Source: an uncultured Lachnospiraceae bacterium (lineage in GTDB: Bacteria > Bacillota > Clostridia > Lachnospirales > Lachnospiraceae). Taken from it: a stretch of 64,000 nucleotides of DNA. Location: contig CAJTRA010000001.1 in assembly GCA_910578345.1 (NCBI GenBank), positions 42,106-106,105 of the forward strand. The letters run 5' to 3'. Of the stretch, positions 61,280-64,000 are shown in pieces. Both the position numbers and the translations under genes were made by a program. The notes under the pieces were generated by a model that worked only from the letters and a program-made list of their open reading frames with translations, ran no database searches and was not told where the DNA came from. Within the stretch, counting starts at the first letter, position 1, and each line of letters starts with the position of its first letter.

Positions 61280-64000
61280 TTAATAATGCAGATAACTGAT
61301 ATTCATATCCACATCACCTTTTATGCCGCTGACTCTTCCCTTGGAAGAATACTGCCACATATCATATCTGGTGGCGGTATAAGTCGGCGCACTGGCATAC
61401 TGTGCCAGCCAGATCTTATATCCCGTCAGACTTCCGGTATTGATCTTCTCATTAAGCCATGTCTTATTCGCATAAATACCTGCCGCATAGCCAGAATTCT
61501 GTACCGTCGCGCAGAAAGCCTTGCACACTGCGGTCCTGACCTCTCTGCTCACCCCGTCCCCACGGCCGCCGCTGGGCTCCACGTCTAAGAAGATCGGGTA
61601 GCTTAGTCCATAGCCGTTCACCAGATTGAGCGCCATGGAAGCTTCTTCTACCGCTTCCACCTCGTTCACCGCCTGACTGAAGAAGTAAACACCCACTTTC
61701 AAGCCTGCCGCCTTCGCCCCTTTGATGTTACTCCTGAACTTCGGATCCTCGATCAGCGCGCCCGTAGAAGATCCTCTGTAACCGCAGCGGATGATCACAT
61801 AGGACACGCCGGAATTCTTCACCGCATTCCAGTCAATGCTGCCATTCCATTTCGATACGTCGATTCCCATGCTGCCCGATCCGGACGACATTCTGCCATC
61901 GCTGCCGAAGCTGTATTTTGCTCCCTGGATGACCTGTTCCCCTGTTACATAATTTCCGTTCTTATCGTAGAAATATACACTGCCGTCAATCGTCTGCCAT
62001 CCCGTATACCGGTAAGCCGACGCCTCCGTCGATTTCTTGTAGAATTTATCATATTTCTTATAGTCGTCATAGACTGCTTCGTGATAGGAACCGGAACCAT
62101 CCAGATAGTACATCTGGTTGCCATCCTTATCCTTCAATTTCGCTTTGCCGTCTACCGCTGTATTTTTCTTGACTGTTATCTTATGCACCGCGGAAATCTT
62201 CTCCGCCTCTGTGCAGACTGCCTTGATCTCTACAGTGCCCTCTGCCACGCCGGTAACGACACCTTTATCGTCTACCGTGGCAATCTCCTTCTTCGCGCTG
62301 CTCCACGTTACCTTGCCATCTTTCGGCTCTGTCTGCGCCGTCAATGTGATCGTCTTGCCGACCGCTACTTCTTTGTCGCCGCTTATGCTGATCTTCGAAT
62401 AAGTATCCTGCACCGTCACATCGCAGGTAAGCTCCTTGCTTCCATCGGCCGCTTTCACCTTGGCTGTGATTACCGCTTTCCCTGTTCCTGCCGCAGTAAC
62501 GCTGCCGCCGTCCACTGTCGCCACGGATTTATTGCTGCTGCTCCAATCTACCGACTGCACTTCGCCGGACGTCACCTGTACCATAAGAGAGGCCTTCTCA
62601 CCCTTTTTCAGATTCAGGTTCTTATGATTCAAGGCAACCTTCGTCTTCTCCGCATCAGGCTTGTCTGTCTCATCCGGTTTCTCCGGATTCTCCGGCTTTT
62701 CAGGATTCTCTCCCGGAGTTTCTCCCGATGCCGTCACTTTCACGCTGCAGGACGCCCGCTTCGTCGCACCCTTGATCGTGGCCTCCACCGTGACTGTCGT
62801 CTCCCCCTCGCCGACGCCGGTGACGCTGCCGCTTCCATCTACCGTGGCAACGCTTGGCGCATTGCTCGTCCAAACAACGTCCGGAGAAGCGCTGCTACCG
62901 CTGACATACATATTGATCGTAACGCTCTCTCCCTGTTTCAGCGTGATGCTGCTTTGGTCTAACGAAATCGCGAATTCTTCTACAGGATCCTCTTCTTCGG
63001 AGCCTGTGTCCTCCGACTCATCTGTCCCTTCCTCCACAAGCTTTCTGTAAGCGCTGGTAACCGTCCATGGGTCAGGGATATTCTTCTTATCGACTTCTGT
63101 GTATTTGTCCTTTCCTTCGCCTACCGGTGTTTTGGTGGATTCCACCCACTCTACCGTATCCTTCAGGGCAGATTCTACCGCCGTCGGCTTCGCTGTATCT
63201 TCCGCGGCCGCATTGACTTCCGCCTCTGTCTTCACTTCATCTGCAACGTCTACTTTCTTATAGGCCATCGTGTCTGTGACCTTGACACTGCTTGCGGAAG
63301 AAGGCAGCTTATAATCTGCTGCTCTGTCGTCTGCAAGGGGCTTGATCTTTACGCTGTAATCTCCTGCGTCAACTCCTGTCTGGTAGATAATGCCGTCTTT
63401 ATCTTCATCTTTCAGTTCAAAAGTCTTCTTGCTGCTTACCACTTCCACCTCAAAAGGCACTCCGCCAATCAATTTGCCGGTAGCCTTGTTGACAAACTTA
63501 ATCTTCAGGTCAGATTTGATCGTGGTAAGATTCAACATCACCTCGACCGCCCCCTTCGCATCCTCAGCGGGCTCCTCTTCTGTCTCTTCCTGCTCTTCCT
63601 CTTCCTCAAGATCAATCATCCCTGCCAGTTTCGCAGATTCCGACACTGCGATCAGGCCGCTCTCTCCGATCACAGAGATCCCTTCCATCTCTGCTCCCAC
63701 TGACGCAAAAGCATCCACCTGCTTCTCAAGAGACTTCGCACGGATATAGAGGCCTCCCGCCAGAAAAACGCCTGCCAGAACGACAATGCCAAGCATAGCC
63801 ACCATCATATCCAGCGCGCTCATATGTGTCAGAAAATATCGAAAGCGTTCTACGATGCCATCTTCCTCATATGCATCATACTCATATTCATCCTCTTCGT
63901 ATTCGTCATACTCATCCTCTTCATACTCGTCGTCCTCATACGCTTCTTCCTCCTCGTACTCGTCGTCCTCATACGCCTCTTCCTCCTCGTACTCGTCGTC
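61280..64000 (-). CDS. Large membrane-anchored GH25 protein with Big_2 repeats and cell-wall-binding repeats (5' end cut by window edge)
   Basis: The open frame runs through the window edge; 906 residues are visible. It continues upstream of an ATG at 63823, coding an acidic cytoplasmic stretch built of Tyr, Glu and Asp (a repeat of 11 residues), then IVERFRYFLTHMSALDMMVAMLG and a membrane segment. Outside follow a prealbumin/Cna-B-like domain shared with the smaller GH25 protein, three Big_2 (bacterial Ig-like) domains (each with VTWSS/VDWSS/VVWTS and SVATVD motifs), choline-binding-like repeats (YTGWQTIDGSVYFYDKNGNY) and a C-terminal GH25 domain (MGIDVSKWNGSIDW, FLDVEPSGG). It is probably a wall-remodelling or cell-envelope-organising enzyme. 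Confidence 0.88.
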   Translation of the reverse strand, partial: DDEYEEEEAYEDDEYEEEEAYEDDEYEEDEYDEYEEDEYEYDAYEEDGIVERFRYFLTHMSALDMMVAMLGIVVLAGVFLAGGLYIRAKSLEKQVDAFASVGAEMEGISVIGESGLIAVSESAKLAGMIDLEEEEEQEETEEEPAEDAKGAVEVMLNLTTIKSDLKIKFVNKATGKLIGGVPFEVEVVSSKKTFELKDEDKDGIIYQTGVDAGDYSVKIKPLADDRAADYKLPSSASSVKVTDTMAYKKVDVADEVKTEAEVNAAAEDTAKPTAVESALKDTVEWVESTKTPVGEGKDKYTEVDKKNIPDPWTVTSAYRKLVEEGTDESEDTGSEEEDPVEEFAISLDQSSITLKQGESVTINMYVSGSSASPDVVWTSNAPSVATVDGSGSVTGVGEGETTVTVEATIKGATKRASCSVKVTASGETPGENPEKPENPEKPDETDKPDAEKTKVALNHKNLNLKKGEKASLMVQVTSGEVQSVDWSSSNKSVATVDGGSVTAAGTGKAVITAKVKAADGSKELTCDVTVQDTYSKISISGDKEVAVGKTITLTAQTEPKDGKVTWSSAKKEIATVDDKGVVTGVAEGTVEIKAVCTEAEKISAVHKITVKKNTAVDGKAKLKDKDGNQMYYLDGSGSYHEAVYDDYKKYDKFYKKSTEASAYRYTGWQTIDGSVYFYDKNGNYVTGEQVIQGAKYSFGSDGRMSSGSGSMGIDVSKWNGSIDWNAVKNSGVSYVIIRCGYRGSSTGALIEDPKFRSNIKGAKAAGLKVGVYFFSQAVNEVEAVEEASMALNLVNGYGLSYPIFLDVEPSGGRGDGVSREVRTAVCKAFCATVQNSGYAAGIYANKTWLNEKINTGSLTGYKIWLAQYASAPTYTATRYDMWQYSSKGRVSGIKGDVDMNISYLHY
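63929..64000 (-). repeat. 33-bp coding tandem repeat, acidic Tyr/Glu/Asp unit
   Basis: Two units of 33 bp (63929-63961, 63962-63994) differ by a single base and a third begins at the window edge. Each codes DDEYEEEEAYE. Further but imperfect acidic Tyr repeats continue to about 63860. They sit on the cytoplasmic side of the large GH25 protein. Confidence 0.85.

Noticed and set aside
1..64000. tRNA, rRNA, CRISPR arrays, insertion sequences and prophage genes
   Set aside because: None was recognised on reading both strands; no regularly spaced repeats or transposase motifs were seen.

Overview
The window reads as chromosomal DNA from a low-to-mid GC Gram-positive anaerobe of the Clostridia, most likely Lachnospiraceae. 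Supporting signs are strong AGGAGG-type ribosome binding sites, YesM/YesN-type two-component proteins, a Csp-type subtilase, an LCP-family wall-polymer ligase, AzlCD, and an ABC sugar importer without its own ATPase. No rRNA, tRNA, CRISPR array, transposase or phage gene was seen. About 85 percent of the genes lie on the minus strand.

Left part (1-20 kb), carbohydrate uptake and regulation. An AraC regulator is followed by four sugar-modifying enzymes (two TIM-barrel isomerases/epimerases, two Gfo/Idh/MocA oxidoreductases, the last cut by the window edge). Upstream lies the stump of a polysaccharide deacetylase gene. Next comes a minus-strand run that is probably one operon: UroD-family protein, sugar-binding lipoprotein, two permeases, YesN response regulator, aldo/keto reductase and L-cysteine-desulfidase-family enzyme. 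AzlC/AzlD is divergent from a LysR regulator, with a highly folded intergenic element between them. On the plus strand follow a YesM-type histidine kinase, a PTS EIIC_2-type membrane protein and an unusual two-repeat protein resembling the FliD C-terminus.

Middle part (20-39 kb). An L-fucose/L-arabinose-type isomerase, a DUF4867-like protein, a 777-residue membrane protein and a xylulokinase-family kinase are transcribed leftward. A LacI regulator and a divergent carbamate-kinase-like protein run rightward. A perfect 18-bp palindrome just downstream of the predicted kinase promoter is a good candidate operator. Housekeeping genes follow: LspA-like, MATE, DUF2971, Csp-like subtilase, a ClpX with a long acidic N-terminus, HtrA and GlmS.

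Right part (39-64 kb), a surface-polysaccharide locus read leftward from the window edge. It holds two membrane-anchored GH25 muramidase-like proteins, RmlB, RmlA and RmlC (no RmlD seen), an ABC exporter pair (Wzm/Wzt) whose ATPase carries a Wzt-type C-terminal domain, a methyltransferase-kinase fusion of WbdD-like layout, three related double-domain GT2 enzymes, a phosphohexomutase, two further GT2 enzymes, a polyprenyl-phosphate sugar-1-phosphate transferase and an LCP protein. The simplest model is a rhamnose-containing polymer started on undecaprenyl phosphate, capped at its non-reducing end, recognised by the exporter through that cap, and attached to peptidoglycan by the LCP enzyme. This resembles E. 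coli O8/O9a O-antigen export in a Gram-positive setting and is the most interesting item here.
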